DNA from: Planctomycetota bacterium
GTDB lineage: Bacteria > Planctomycetota > JAJSAM01 > JAJVHW01
NCBI GenBank assembly: GCA_021414065.1
Contig: JAIOPE010000044.1
Span: forward strand, 1 to 38,028
Length of the DNA stretch: 38,028 nt
Direction: 5' to 3'
Shown here one piece after another: positions 6,564-16,020 of this stretch (positions are counted from its first letter, which is position 1; every line of letters begins with the position of its first letter). A program made the translations under genes and the position numbers. Below the pieces are notes generated by a model. It was not told the origin of the DNA. It ran no database searches and saw only the letters and a list, made by a program, of their open reading frames with translations.

Positions 6564-9323
6564 TCAGAACGCGTCGCGCAGCGCCGCGAGGGCCTCGTCC
6601 ACGTTGCCCTTCAGGCGCAACTCGAACACGCGGCGGCCGCGGGCGACGAGTGTGCGGAGGTCGCCCTCAGCCTGGGCGGCGAAGAGGCGGCCGAAGGTGT
6701 ACGGCTTGCCCGCGATCGGCAGGTCCTGCGCCGGATGCTCGTCCTGCGTGATCAGCAGGAACACGCCGCTGTCGCCGCCGCCCTTGTGAAGCTGGCCGGT
6801 CGAGTGGAGGTAACGCGGGCCATAGCCGAGCGTGGTCGCGGCCTTCGCGCTCCGCGAGACGTTCGCCCGAAGCTGCTGGAGCAGCGCGTGGCGGGCGTCG
6901 GTCCGGGCCACGTACGCGAGCACCGCGACGTAGTCTCCCGCGGCCATCTCCGCGAACAGCTCCTGCGGGCACTTCCCGCCGACGGTCGGCGGCATCCGCA
7001 TCTCGAACAGCGGGGCCTTGCCGACTGCGAGCTGAGGCGCGGCGCCCGTGCCCGCGAGGACGGCGTTCGTGGCGGCCTTCGCCTCGGCCACGTTCGGCTC
7101 GTCGAACGGGTTCACGCCGAGCGCGACGCCCGCCACGGCGGTCGCCATCTCGAACTGGAAGAAGAGCCCGCCGAGCTCCTCCGGCGCACCGAGAACGATG
7201 ATCGCCTCCGGACGCGGGCCCGCGGGCGGCGCGGCGTCGCCGACGAGCTGGAGATCGACGTGGACGCGGTCGCCGCCGTGGAACGTGCCGGCCGGCTCCT
7301 CGACGACGGGAAGGACGCCCTTCCCTTCCTTGCCCGTGCTCTCTGCGATGAGCTGTTCCGCCCACGCACCGAACGCGACGAGGCGCGGCGACGCGCGGAG
7401 CGAGAGCTTGTCGGCCCCGGCGTTCGCGAGGGCGCCGATGAGCGCGCCGAGCTGGAAGCCGGCCGCGTCGTCAGGGTCGGCGTCGGGACCGTTCCGGCCG
7501 GCAGCGCCGGCCGTGGAGGCAAGGAACCGGTCGAGGTCGAGCCCGAGCAGTGCGGCCGGGACGAGCCCGAAGAGACTGGTGGCCGAGTAGCGCCCGCCGA
7601 TGTCGGCCGGGTTCTCGAAGACGGCGCGGAAGTGGCGCGTCTCCGCCTCGGTGACGAGCGACGACCCGGGGTCGGTGATCGCGACGAAGAACCGGCCCGG
7701 CGACCGCTCGCCGCGGGCCTCGTGGCGCGCCCAAAAGTGGCGCATCATGCAGTCGGTCTCGACGGTGCCGCCGCTCTTCGACGCCACGACGATCAGCGTC
7801 TTCGCGAGGTCGGTGCGCGACTCGACGAGGCGGATCGCCTCAGGGTCGGTCGAGTCGAGGACCTGGAGACGGAGCCCGCGGGGCTGGGGGCCGACGACGT
7901 CGCGGAGGACTTCGGCGCAGAGCGACGATCCGCCCATGCCGCACAGGATGACGTCGGTGAAGCCGTCGGCGCGGGCGTCCGCGGCGAAAGCGGTCAGCTC
8001 GGGCACGCGGCCGGCCATGAGTTCGTGCGCCGTGAGCCAGCCGAGGCGGTTCGAGACCGACGTGCGGGCCGCGGCGTTCGCGGAGAAGAGCGACGCGTCG
8101 CGCGCCCAGATCCGGCGGAGCGTGCCGCGGGCGAGGAGCGCCTCGACGGCGCCGCGGCGGAGTTGCTCGACGCGTTCGCCGTGGAAAGGACCGGCAGATG
8201 CGGCGGCCGCGGCACTCCGGCGCTTCTCGACGGCGCCGACGAGGTCGTCGAACGACTGCGCGAACGACGAGACGCCCGCCTTCAGCAGGTCGGCGCAGAC
8301 GGTCTCCATCGAAATGCCGAAGGTCTCGAGCGCGGCGAGCGTGGCCCTGGCATCGCTCATGCCCTGCTGGATCGACGACGCGACGGTGCCGTGGTCGTTC
8401 AGGGCGACGAGCGTGGCCGGCGGGACGGTGTTCACCGTGTGCGGGCCGACGAGCGCGTCCACGTAGATCGTGTCTTTGTAGTTCGGGTTCTTCGTGGACG
8501 TGCTGGCCCAGAGCGGGCGCTGCACCTGCGCGCCCTTCGCGGCGAGTGCCTGCCAGCGCGGGCCGCTGAACCGTTCCTCGAAGAGCGCGTAGGCCATCTT
8601 CGCGTTCGCGATCGCTGCCTGGCCGCGCAGCGCCAGGATCTCGGCCGCCCGCGCGGGTTCGGCCTTCGCCTTCGCGTCGAGCGCGGCGTCCACCGACGTG
8701 TCCACGCGCGAGATGAAGAACGATGCCACCGACGCGATCCCGGCAATCACGCCGCCCGCCTTCACACGGTCTTCGAGCCCTGCGATGTACGCCTCGATCA
8801 CCTGGCCGTGGGCCGCCAGCGAGAAGATGAGCGTGACGTTGATGCACATGCCGCTCGCGATGAGCGCGCGGATCGCGGGGATGCCCTCGGGCGTGGCGGG
8901 CACCTTGATCATCAGGTTCGGCCGGCCCACGGCCGCGTGGAGGCGCTTCGCCTCGGCGACGGTCGCCGCGGTGTCGGCGGCGAGGCGCGGGGAGACTTCC
9001 AGGCTGATGAAGCCGTCGGTGCCGCCCGACGCGTCGTAGACGCCGCGCAAGAGGTCCGCGCCGCGGCGGATGTCCTCGACGGCGCACGCCTCGTAGATCG
9101 ACTCGGCCGTGCCTCCGCGCGCCGCGAGCGCCTCGAACTGCGCCTGGTACGCCTTCGACGACGACATCGCCTTCTGGAAGATCGTCGGGTTCGACGTCAC
9201 CCCGCGCACGCCGCCGTCGGCCACGAGGCGGGCGAGGTCGCCGGAATCGAGCAGATCGCGGCTCACGTTGTCGTACCAGATGCTCTGACCAAGACGGGCG
9301 AGTTGGGCGGCGCGGGCATCCAT
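6564..9323 (-). CDS. tal-pgi: Bifunctional transaldolase / glucose-6-phosphate isomerase
   Basis: A 919-residue fusion of two enzymes of the pentose phosphate pathway and glycolysis. The N-terminal transaldolase (about 1-370) shows [12 protein letters not shown] (about 41-52), [11 protein letters not shown] with the Schiff-base Lys140, and INVTLIFS. The C-terminal phosphoglucose isomerase shows [13 protein letters not shown] and [12 protein letters not shown], the sugar-phosphate-binding loops of the SIS fold. The total length fits the known bifunctional family. The ATG at 9323 is chosen because GGAG lies just upstream (aaggagacctccccg) and [16 protein letters not shown] is a normal transaldolase start. 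The same frame stays open to 10970 but that part lies antisense to the hydrolase gene and is Arg-rich noise. gnd lies downstream on the same strand; an operon across the REP-like pair is possible. Confidence 0.95.
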   Translation of the reverse strand: MDARAAQLARLGQSIWYDNVSRDLLDSGDLARLVADGGVRGVTSNPTIFQKAMSSSKAYQAQFEALAARGGTAESIYEACAVEDIRRGADLLRGVYDASGGTDGFISLEVSPRLAADTAATVAEAKRLHAAVGRPNLMIKVPATPEGIPAIRALIASGMCINVTLIFSLAAHGQVIEAYIAGLEDRVKAGGVIAGIASVASFFISRVDTSVDAALDAKAKAEPARAAEILALRGQAAIANAKMAYALFEERFSGPRWQALAAKGAQVQRPLWASTSTKNPNYKDTIYVDALVGPHTVNTVPPATLVALNDHGTVASSIQQGMSDARATLAALETFGISMETVCADLLKAGVSSFAQSFDDLVGAVEKRRSAAAAASAGPFHGERVEQLRRGAVEALLARGTLRRIWARDASLFSANAAARTSVSNRLGWLTAHELMAGRVPELTAFAADARADGFTDVILCGMGGSSLCAEVLRDVVGPQPRGLRLQVLDSTDPEAIRLVESRTDLAKTLIVVASKSGGTVETDCMMRHFWARHEARGERSPGRFFVAITDPGSSLVTEAETRHFRAVFENPADIGGRYSATSLFGLVPAALLGLDLDRFLASTAGAAGRNGPDADPDDAAGFQLGALIGALANAGADKLSLRASPRLVAFGAWAEQLIAESTGKEGKGVLPVVEEPAGTFHGGDRVHVDLQLVGDAAPPAGPRPEAIIVLGAPEELGGLFFQFEMATAVAGVALGVNPFDEPNVAEAKAATNAVLAGTGAAPQLAVGKAPLFEMRMPPTVGGKCPQELFAEMAAGDYVAVLAYVARTDARHALLQQLRANVSRSAKAATTLGYGPRYLHSTGQLHKGGGDSGVFLLITQDEHPAQDLPIAGKPYTFGRLFAAQAEGDLRTLVARGRRVFELRLKGNVDEALAALRDAF

Positions 9324-9395
9324 CGGGGAGGTCTCCTTCGTGGGAGGCGGGATTCTAGCCCGCCCCTGTGACGCTCGGTGGCGAGGATCAGCGGG

Positions 9396-10688
9396 ATGAT
9401 CGAGTGGGCCGTCATCTCCTTCCTCCTCGTCGCGTTCGTGATCTGCATCTGCAGGAGGGGCCACCGGCATCTCCTCGTGCCCTGGCTCCTCTGGGCGTCG
9501 ATCGTGATGGGCAGCGTCGCGGGGTGGCTCGTCGAGTCGCTCCCGTTCACGAAGTTCTCCGGCCAACCGACCCTCGCGACCGCGCTCGCGGTCGCTGCCG
9601 GCATGTTCGCGGGCCGACTCTCGGGCCGCGCAACGCGGGGGTGGGCTCGCGGCGTCGAACGAGACATCGCGGCGGGCGTGCTCCCCGGCGAGCCCCGCGT
9701 GACGCATCCGCTCATCGGCGCCGGCATTGCGATCACCGGCAGCTTCCTCGCCTACACCGTGATCGCTCTGCGGTTCGAGTCGCTCGAGACGCTCAACACA
9801 CCGCGCGCCGAGACCGGCGTCGTCCTCGGGGGCGAAGAGGTCCGGCTCGCGGGCGACCCGGCGCTGTCGCACGCGGTGATCCTCGTCCACGGCTTCCTCG
9901 GATCTCCCGCCGACTTCGGCGACCTGCCCCAGCGCCTCGCCGCGCGGGGACTCACGGTGCGCGCGGTGCGGTTGCCCGGACACGCCACCGGCCCGAGCGT
10001 GCTCGACGACGTCGCCGCGACCGAGTACGCCGACCGCGTCGAGCTCACGCGCCAGGAACTCGCGGCGACGCACCGGAAGGTGTCGCTCGTCGGCTTCTCG
10101 TTCGGCGGCGCGGTCGCGTTGCGCGCAGCCACGGGTTCCGGCGTGCTGTCTCCCCCGCCGGTGCCCGACGAGAAAGGCGCCGCCGCGCCCGCAACTTCGT
10201 CCGCCCCCGTGGCGCCCCCGGCGTTCACGCCGCATCGGTTGGTCCTCGTTAACCCCTACTTCGGCCACGTCGTCACTCCGCCCTGGTGCCCGATCGACGC
10301 CGACACGCTGATGGGGATTGCCGCCGCGACCGTTCCGCGCGTGATCAAGCCGGAGGGAATGCTCCGGCTGTCGGACCAGTCGCAGGCCGGGCGCCTGCGC
10401 GCCTACTCGACGATCCGCACGAAGGCCACCGTGATCGCCCGCGGGATCGCCCGCGAAGCGTCGTCGCCGGAGGTCGCGGCAAAGGTGACGTGCCCGACGC
10501 TCCTCCTCGTCTCCGAGAACGACCGCACCGTGCCGTCGCCGCTCAGCCGCGCGTGGTTCGACGTGCTGCCGCTCCCGGCCGCGTCCAAGCACCTGCTGCG
10601 CTTCGACCGCAGCGACCACATCCTGTTCCTCGACTACGACCGCGAGGCCGCGTACGCGGCCGTCGCCGCGTTCCTCACCGCGGAGTGA
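9396..10688 (+). CDS. Membrane-anchored alpha/beta hydrolase
   Basis: A 430-residue protein with hydrophobic segments near residues 1-20, 30-50 and about 105-130, followed by an alpha/beta hydrolase domain. Hydrolase signs are the strand-loop [14 protein letters not shown] (oxyanion region), nucleophile GFSFGG, acid ENDRTVPS (Asp) and histidine [10 protein letters not shown]. An Ala/Pro-rich insert sits after the nucleophile. The fold suits an esterase, lipase or acyltransferase; the substrate cannot be told. ATG 9396 is chosen because gagg lies about 10 bases upstream; a GTG at 9378 in the same frame is an alternative. It is divergent from tal-pgi, and its last 14 bases overlap the convergent Nudix gene. 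Confidence 0.8.
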   Translation: MIEWAVISFLLVAFVICICRRGHRHLLVPWLLWASIVMGSVAGWLVESLPFTKFSGQPTLATALAVAAGMFAGRLSGRATRGWARGVERDIAAGVLPGEPRVTHPLIGAGIAITGSFLAYTVIALRFESLETLNTPRAETGVVLGGEEVRLAGDPALSHAVILVHGFLGSPADFGDLPQRLAARGLTVRAVRLPGHATGPSVLDDVAATEYADRVELTRQELAATHRKVSLVGFSFGGAVALRAATGSGVLSPPPVPDEKGAAAPATSSAPVAPPAFTPHRLVLVNPYFGHVVTPPWCPIDADTLMGIAAATVPRVIKPEGMLRLSDQSQAGRLRAYSTIRTKATVIARGIAREASSPEVAAKVTCPTLLLVSENDRTVPSPLSRAWFDVLPLPAASKHLLRFDRSDHILFLDYDREAAYAAVAAFLTAE

Positions 10689-11130
10689 GGAGCGCCGGAC
10701 CGTCGGCCTGCGACGCGATCGTCGCGAGGAGCGGTCGCACGTCGGGGAGGAGCGGCGTCGCGGGGTCGGCGACCTCGGCGGGCGCGAGCCACACGAGGCG
10801 CCCTTCGGACGACGCACGGACGTCGCCGGGGGGAAGTGTCGCGGTGAAGACGAAGAGCAGCACCTGCGGGTCGGCGGCCGGGTCGATGTCTCCGTGAACA
10901 ACGGCGCGGAGCCGTAGGTCGAGCGGCCGGAGCCCACACTCCTCCTCGACTTCGCGCGCGGCCGACGCACCGACGTCTTCCCCCGGCTCGACCCTCCCGC
11001 CGAGACCGTTCAGGCGTCCGGCGAACCACTTCGTCGGCCCGCCCTCGATGAACAGGCGGCGCCCGTCGCGCTCGCAGAAGACAAGCGTGCGCGGCGTAAC
11101 GACGTGACGGGAGCGGGCGGGGGGAGTCAT
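10675..11130 (-). CDS. Nudix hydrolase
   Basis: A 151-residue Nudix-fold protein expected to hydrolyse a nucleoside diphosphate linked to another group, in the cytosol. The Nudix box is complete: [24 protein letters not shown] (about residues 44-67), with the REVEEE core supplying the metal-binding glutamates. The start [11 protein letters not shown] and the tract [10 protein letters not shown] resemble the MTH1/MutT-like group acting on oxidised or non-canonical nucleotides, but substrate is not determined by sequence. Its ATG overlaps the stop of the upstream membrane protein gene (ATGA), so it is the last gene of a three-gene operon. Its end overlaps the convergent hydrolase gene. Confidence 0.88.
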   Translation of the reverse strand: MTPPARSRHVVTPRTLVFCERDGRRLFIEGGPTKWFAGRLNGLGGRVEPGEDVGASAAREVEEECGLRPLDLRLRAVVHGDIDPAADPQVLLFVFTATLPPGDVRASSEGRLVWLAPAEVADPATPLLPDVRPLLATIASQADGPALLTPR

Positions 11131-11879
11131 CAGCGACCTCGTGGCCCCGGCGCCCGGCGGAGGACAGCCCAGCCGACGGCGCGCCCCGCCGATCTCGCAA
11201 GGCGATCGACGGCGCGCTGCACCTTGCCACGAGGCGGCGCCGGTTGCGCGCCGCCCGCGTCCGGCTCCGGCGGCGGCGGGCCGCGATCCGGCAGCCCCAT
11301 CGCACGGCGGATGAGCGCGAGTTCCGCGAGGACCGCCTCCCCCTCGGCGAGCGTCAGGTCAATGCCGAACGGGATGCACACGCCGTGCGGGTCCATCATC
11401 CCGAGTCCGCCGACGTCGTGCGTCCGGCTGCGCCACGATCGCAACGTCCGACGCACGTCGTGGCGGTTCGTCGGCAGGGCGAAGGGCTCCGCGTGCGGGT
11501 GTTTCGGGCGCTCGGATCTGCGGTGGATGCAGACGGCGTCGAGCGACGTGTTCACCGACGTCGAGCCGATCACAGTGACCTCGCGTCCGGTCAGCAGCCA
11601 CGAGAGCCAGAGGAGCTCTGTGGCCAGGCAGACTGCTGGGTAGCTGGCGATCGCGACCCAGACCAGCAGCTCGCCCCACCCTTTGAGAGCCCTGTCGTGA
11701 TCGCCGAGGCCGCGCAGTGCCGTTTGCGCGACGAGCACGATTAGCACCACCGCGATCGTGAGCCACACCAGCAACATCCACATCGTCCGCGCCCACTCGA
11801 CCATCGGCGCGCCGGCCCGCAGGGCGAACTCGATCGAGTCGCCGTCAACGCGGATCGTCCAGCGGGGTTCCCGGTCCAC
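11130..11879 (-). CDS. Two-TM membrane protein of unknown function
   Basis: I do not recognise this 249-residue protein. It has two predicted transmembrane segments: TMWMLLVWLTIAVVLIVLVA (about 32-52) and WGELLVWVAIASYPAVCLAT (about 68-87). These are followed by a soluble region with a conserved-looking stretch GREVTVIGSTSVNTSLDAVCI and an Arg/Pro-rich C-terminus. The GTG start at 11879 lies two bases after the stop of the upstream lipoprotein gene, and its own stop overlaps the Nudix ATG. This arrangement makes it the middle of a translationally coupled operon. The segment before the first helix is short and hydrophilic, so both ends may be cytosolic. I infer no function. Confidence 0.7.
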   Translation of the reverse strand: MDREPRWTIRVDGDSIEFALRAGAPMVEWARTMWMLLVWLTIAVVLIVLVAQTALRGLGDHDRALKGWGELLVWVAIASYPAVCLATELLWLSWLLTGREVTVIGSTSVNTSLDAVCIHRRSERPKHPHAEPFALPTNRHDVRRTLRSWRSRTHDVGGLGMMDPHGVCIPFGIDLTLAEGEAVLAELALIRRAMGLPDRGPPPPEPDAGGAQPAPPRGKVQRAVDRLARSAGRAVGWAVLRRAPGPRGR

Positions 11880-11880
11880 G

Positions 11881-14800
11881 CTACCTCAGGCCGCGCAGCA
11901 CGAACGCCGCCCACGCCGGAACCCCCGGGTGCCTCGGGTCCGGCTCGTACTCCTCGCGCATGCGCTTCTTCGCCTCGCGGACGGCGGCCGACGTCTCGAC
12001 GCCGCGGCGGCGCGCCTCTTCCACGAGGGTCGCGAAGCGCCCGCGGGTGGTGTCGTCCACGGGCACCACGGTGACGATCGCGTTGCGGTCGCGGAGCGGC
12101 GCCTCGGGGCTGCGACTGAACGACAGCGCGGACGGCTTCGGCCGGCGCGCAGCCGCCACGATCTCCGCGGGCGACGCCGCGAACCCGATGTCGCGGACGT
12201 CGATGAGCTGGCGACGCGAGAGTTGCGGACCGAGGCCCGTCATGTCCATCGGGAACCCGCCGTACGGCGGGCCGATGCAGATGATCAGCCGCTCCTCCGG
12301 GTCGGCGCCGAGGAGCGCCCGGAGTGTCTCGTTCGTGTTGGTGAAGACGTCGCCGTCGCTCCGGAGCCGCGCGGCGGACGGCTCGTTGTGAACTGCCTCC
12401 CAGAAGCGCGTGACGCCGACGTCGCCATCGACGACGAACCCCTGCAACTCGCCTGCGCGGGCGTGGACGATCACCGTCTTCCGGCCCATCGGAGCCACGC
12501 CGAGGAACCGGTCGCCGCCTTCGAGCGCAAGCGTGAGTTCCTTGGTGGACGTGGCCTCCGCGCCGCACCACAGGTCGAGCCAGGCCGTCCAGTCGAGCCC
12601 CGCCCGCGCGCCCTCGGGCCGCTCCGCCAGTCGTCGCAGCGCGACGCGTGCCATCTCGGGCTCATCGCGAAGCAGCCCGCGAACCGACGCCAGGACGTCG
12701 CCCGGCGCCGCCGCGGCGAGCGCAACGGTCTCCGCAAGACGCCGCGCGCGACTTCCCGCCGCGAGCGTCCCGACCGACGGCGTCTCGCCCTTGGCCACGG
12801 CCACTGCGACGTCGCGCGTCGCTGCGTCGGGAATCCGCCCGGCCACGTCCGGAAGCGCCTCACGGCTCCGGTTCGGTTGCGCGGAAGCGAGTTCCCATCG
12901 GATCAGGAAGAGGTCGAGCGCGGCGTCGTCGCGCTGCGCCTGTGCGCCGGGCGGCCCGGCCTTCACGCGGTCCGCGGCGACGCGCTCCGCGTCGATGAAG
13001 TACCCCCGCCGACGCTGCAGGTCAGCCCAGAGCTTGCGCGCGCGGTCGAGTTCGACGACGTAGGGCCCGTCCGTGAGGTGGAAGATCGCCTGGTCCGCGA
13101 TGCGCGACGCCTCCTCCGGGTCGCCGGCGTCGCGTTCGAGCTTCGCCCAGTCGATGAACACGCGCGCTGCGGCGAACCCGGCGGGTTGCGTGCCGGCCGC
13201 CTTCGTCGCCGACCTGGCGGCCGACGCGAACAGCGAGCGCGCGCGGTCGGTGTCGCCCTGGGCGGCGACCGTGCGTGCCCACTCCTCGACGAGCGCCTCG
13301 TGCAGAGCGGGCGTCGCGGCCTTCTCGATGTCGGAGAGAAGGCGCGCCGCTTCGCCCGGGACTCCCGCGGTGCGCAGAACGCTCGCAGCGTGGGCGACCA
13401 CCGTGGCGGACAGCTCGCCTCTTGCGAGCACGGAATCCACGATCGCGCGCGCGTCGGCCTTCTTCCCGGCGCGGGCCAGAGCGTCGGCCGCGAACAGGCG
13501 CGCCGTGGTGGCCGGCCTGTCGCCGCCCGGGAGCTTCGCGTGGCGATCGGCCGCTGCGATGAAGCGGGCCGCGCCGTCGTCGAGACGTCCGGCGTCCACG
13601 AGAGCGCGGGCGGCGACTTCGTCGAGCGTAGCCCGCCGCAGCAACTGCTCCGGGCTCGGCGCGGCGTTTCCCTCGGCGAACGCTTCGTCGAACGCCGCGG
13701 CGCCGTCGTCGGCGGCCCTGGCGGAGTCGTCGAACCGCCCGAGGAACCACAGCGCGGTGCCCGCCAGTTCCCCGATCGGCGCACGCTGCACGGGGTCGAG
13801 CTTCGCGTACGAGATCTCCGCCAGAGCGCGGTCGAGCGAAGTGGCGGCGTCGTCGGGCTTCCCGAGCGCGATCGCGAGCTGGGCGCGACGGAAGAGCGCG
13901 TCGGAGAGTTCACGGCCGCGCGTGGCCGTGGCGTCGATCTGCTCGACGGCGACTCGCGCCAGTTGCAGCGCGCGGGCGGTGTCGCCCTGGCGTTCGGCGG
14001 TGGCGGACCGCTCGTACGTGATGAGCGCCGCTCGCAGTGAGTCGCCCGACTGGCGGTACGCTTCGAACGCCTTGTCGCCGAGGACGAGCGAGCGCATCGT
14101 GGGCTTCCGTCCGTTCTCGAGCTTCGCCACCACCACGTCGAGCACGGGCCCCGCGCCGCCGGGCCAGCCGAGTTCGGTGAACGACTTCGTCGCCACTTCG
14201 AGCGCCGCACGCAGCGCCGGAGGGATGTCCTCGCCCGGCGCGGTGACCGCCACGAGACCCGCGCGGACCTCTGTGGCCACGGCGAACGCCGGACTCATCG
14301 CGGGCGGCATCGGCAGCTTCGGCTCGGCCGCGACGGCCTTCGGGTCCACCGGCGCGGAGGTGCGCATGAGATCGATCCGGCGCGCGTAGTACTCGGCGAA
14401 CGCGCCCTCGGCCGCGCGCTCCTCGGGGGTCCACGCCTTCCACGCCTTGACGAGCGAGGCGAGCGCGCCGCCGTCGACCTTCGTGCGATCGCCCTGCGCG
14501 AGTCGCTCGATCGCAGCGATCAGCTTGTCCCAGTCGGGCGCGGCCCCCGTCGCGCCGACGAGGTGATCGTGCATCGCGCGGACCGCGACGCGCACCGGCG
14601 ACACACGCGGCGGAAGCCTGTCGAGCGCCGACGGCAGCGGCGCGCCCGTGGCAGCCGACGCGATGAGCGCCGCGAGCACCGTTTCGTCGTCGAGCGCCGC
14701 GTCGGCGGGCGCCGTCAGCGCGAACGGCTTGGGCGCGGCGGGCTGGGCGGTCGCTGCCGCGGAGCCTGCGGGGGCGGGGGCCACGGGACCGGACGTGCCG

Positions 14801-14883
14801 TCTCCGCATGCGGTCGCGAGTGCCGCCAGCGCTGCAAGAACGGCGATCGACACCGTGGTCGTGGATCGGGATCTCAGGTACAT
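11881..14883 (-). CDS. TPR lipoprotein with degenerate CHAT-like C-terminus
   Basis: A 1000-residue lipoprotein. The signal peptide ends in a lipobox (LAALATAC, Cys26). Residues about 240-700 are helical and Ala-rich with TPR-like pairs (for example ALFRRAQLAIALGKPDDAATSLDRAL), suggesting a protein-interaction solenoid. The last 230 residues follow the outline of a CHAT (caspase-like) domain: TVIVHARAGELQGFVVDG near 775, then RLIICIGPPYGGFPM, then RDIGFAASPAEIV, and a typical C-terminal helix and strand (VREAKKRMREEYE...PAWAAFVLRG). The middle stretch that should carry the catalytic His and Cys is short and has neither, so it is probably a pseudoprotease, if CHAT at all. No strong ribosome-binding site precedes ATG 14883. 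It heads an operon with the two-TM protein and the Nudix gene and is divergent from fbp. Confidence 0.75.
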   Translation of the reverse strand: MYLRSRSTTTVSIAVLAALAALATACGDGTSGPVAPAPAGSAAATAQPAAPKPFALTAPADAALDDETVLAALIASAATGAPLPSALDRLPPRVSPVRVAVRAMHDHLVGATGAAPDWDKLIAAIERLAQGDRTKVDGGALASLVKAWKAWTPEERAAEGAFAEYYARRIDLMRTSAPVDPKAVAAEPKLPMPPAMSPAFAVATEVRAGLVAVTAPGEDIPPALRAALEVATKSFTELGWPGGAGPVLDVVVAKLENGRKPTMRSLVLGDKAFEAYRQSGDSLRAALITYERSATAERQGDTARALQLARVAVEQIDATATRGRELSDALFRRAQLAIALGKPDDAATSLDRALAEISYAKLDPVQRAPIGELAGTALWFLGRFDDSARAADDGAAAFDEAFAEGNAAPSPEQLLRRATLDEVAARALVDAGRLDDGAARFIAAADRHAKLPGGDRPATTARLFAADALARAGKKADARAIVDSVLARGELSATVVAHAASVLRTAGVPGEAARLLSDIEKAATPALHEALVEEWARTVAAQGDTDRARSLFASAARSATKAAGTQPAGFAAARVFIDWAKLERDAGDPEEASRIADQAIFHLTDGPYVVELDRARKLWADLQRRRGYFIDAERVAADRVKAGPPGAQAQRDDAALDLFLIRWELASAQPNRSREALPDVAGRIPDAATRDVAVAVAKGETPSVGTLAAGSRARRLAETVALAAAAPGDVLASVRGLLRDEPEMARVALRRLAERPEGARAGLDWTAWLDLWCGAEATSTKELTLALEGGDRFLGVAPMGRKTVIVHARAGELQGFVVDGDVGVTRFWEAVHNEPSAARLRSDGDVFTNTNETLRALLGADPEERLIICIGPPYGGFPMDMTGLGPQLSRRQLIDVRDIGFAASPAEIVAAARRPKPSALSFSRSPEAPLRDRNAIVTVVPVDDTTRGRFATLVEEARRRGVETSAAVREAKKRMREEYEPDPRHPGVPAWAAFVLRGLR

Positions 14884-15007
14884 CGTGACAAGCGTACTCG
14901 CGGATGCGGCCGGGTCTGAGGTACCGTCTGCCGCCGGGATTCACCGTGAACAGCCGGGATCTGCCGCGATCGGCCGGCCCGCGCTCGCACCCCCGAGGAG
15001 GTCGCAC

Positions 15008-16003
15008 ATGGACGCCGGACTTTCCTTCACCGCATGGGTTCTCCGCAACCAGGCGCGCCACCCGGGCGCGCGGGGCGAACTGTCGGGGCTCCTCCTGCAC
15101 GTGGGCCTCGCGGCCCGCGCCATCGCGCATCAGGTGGCGGTGGCGCCGCTCTCGAACATGCACGGGCACGCCGGATCGACGAACGTCCAGGGCGAGCAGC
15201 AGCAGAAGCTCGACGTGCTCGCGGACCAGCACTTCCGCGGCGCGATGGCGCACTCGGGCCTCGTCGCCACGCTCGTCTCCGAGGAGATGGAAGAGCCGGA
15301 CTTCCTCGCCGCGGGCGAGGGCGCGCCGGACGCCGAGTACACCGTCTTCTACGACCCCCTCGACGGCTCGTCGAACATCGACGTGAACGTCACGGTGGGG
15401 ACGATCTTCGGGATCTACCGGCACCGCGTCGCCGACCGCGGCCGCGCGGCGGAGCTCCTCCGCCCGGGCCGTGAGCAGGTCGCGGCGGGATACGTGATGT
15501 ACGGCGCGTCCACGACGCTCGTCCTGTGCGTCGGCGACGGGCCGGTGAGCGGGTTCACGCTCTCGCCGTCGGTGGGCGAGTTCTTCCTCACGCACGCCGA
15601 CATGAGCATGCCGACGATCGGGAAGACCTACAGCGTGAACGAGTCGCGCACGAGCGCCTGGGACAAGCGGACGCAGGACCTCGTGCAGGCGTTCCGCGAC
15701 GGGAAGGTCCCCGGCGGCGCACGCGGCGCGCGGTACGTCGGCTCGCTCATCGCCGACTTCCACCGCACGCTCTTGAAGGGCGGAATCTTCATGTATCCCG
15801 GCGAGCGCGACCGCCCGGAAGGCAAGCTCCGCCTGCTCTACGAGGGCGCGCCCCTCGCGATGATCGCCGAGCGCGCCGGCGGCGCCGCGACCGACGGCAG
15901 GCAGCGAATCCTCGACCGCCAACCCACCAAGTTCCACGAACGCTGCCCGCTGTTCATCGGCAGCAAGCTGGACGTGGAAGAGGCGATGAAGGCGCTGGCG
16001 TAA
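15008..16003 (+). CDS. fbp: Fructose-1,6-bisphosphatase, class I
   Basis: A 331-residue enzyme that removes the 1-phosphate of fructose 1,6-bisphosphate in gluconeogenesis. The metal-binding loop YDPLDGSSNIDVNVTVGTIFGIY (about 116-138) and the upstream SEEMEEP acidic stretch are the class I signature. FHRTLLKGGIFMYP, KLRLLYEGAPLAMIAE and KFHERCPLFIGS follow in the standard order, and the length is normal. ATG 15008 has gaggagg six to eight bases upstream; the open frame from 14648 is antisense to the lipoprotein gene. A 124-bp gap separates it from the divergent TPR lipoprotein gene, and the HEAT-repeat lipoprotein gene follows after 17 bp. With tal-pgi and gnd it forms a sugar-phosphate group. 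Confidence 0.96.
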   Translation: MDAGLSFTAWVLRNQARHPGARGELSGLLLHVGLAARAIAHQVAVAPLSNMHGHAGSTNVQGEQQQKLDVLADQHFRGAMAHSGLVATLVSEEMEEPDFLAAGEGAPDAEYTVFYDPLDGSSNIDVNVTVGTIFGIYRHRVADRGRAAELLRPGREQVAAGYVMYGASTTLVLCVGDGPVSGFTLSPSVGEFFLTHADMSMPTIGKTYSVNESRTSAWDKRTQDLVQAFRDGKVPGGARGARYVGSLIADFHRTLLKGGIFMYPGERDRPEGKLRLLYEGAPLAMIAERAGGAATDGRQRILDRQPTKFHERCPLFIGSKLDVEEAMKALA

Positions 16004-16020
16004 GCGAGAGGGGGGACGGG

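Noticed and set aside
6735..9371. 878-residue plus-strand open frame
   Set aside because: It lies antisense to the transaldolase/isomerase gene. Its composition is dominated by Arg, Glu, Gly, Ala and Val, with no domain, as expected of the complementary frame of a GC-rich gene.
9324..10970. Extension of the transaldolase frame to 1468 residues
   Set aside because: The part beyond ATG 9323 is Arg-rich, lies antisense to a convincing hydrolase gene, and the ribosome-binding site and family start are at 9323.
15526..16020. 165-codon N-terminal extension of the HEAT-repeat protein
   Set aside because: It overlaps fbp in another frame and would bury the signal peptide and lipobox.
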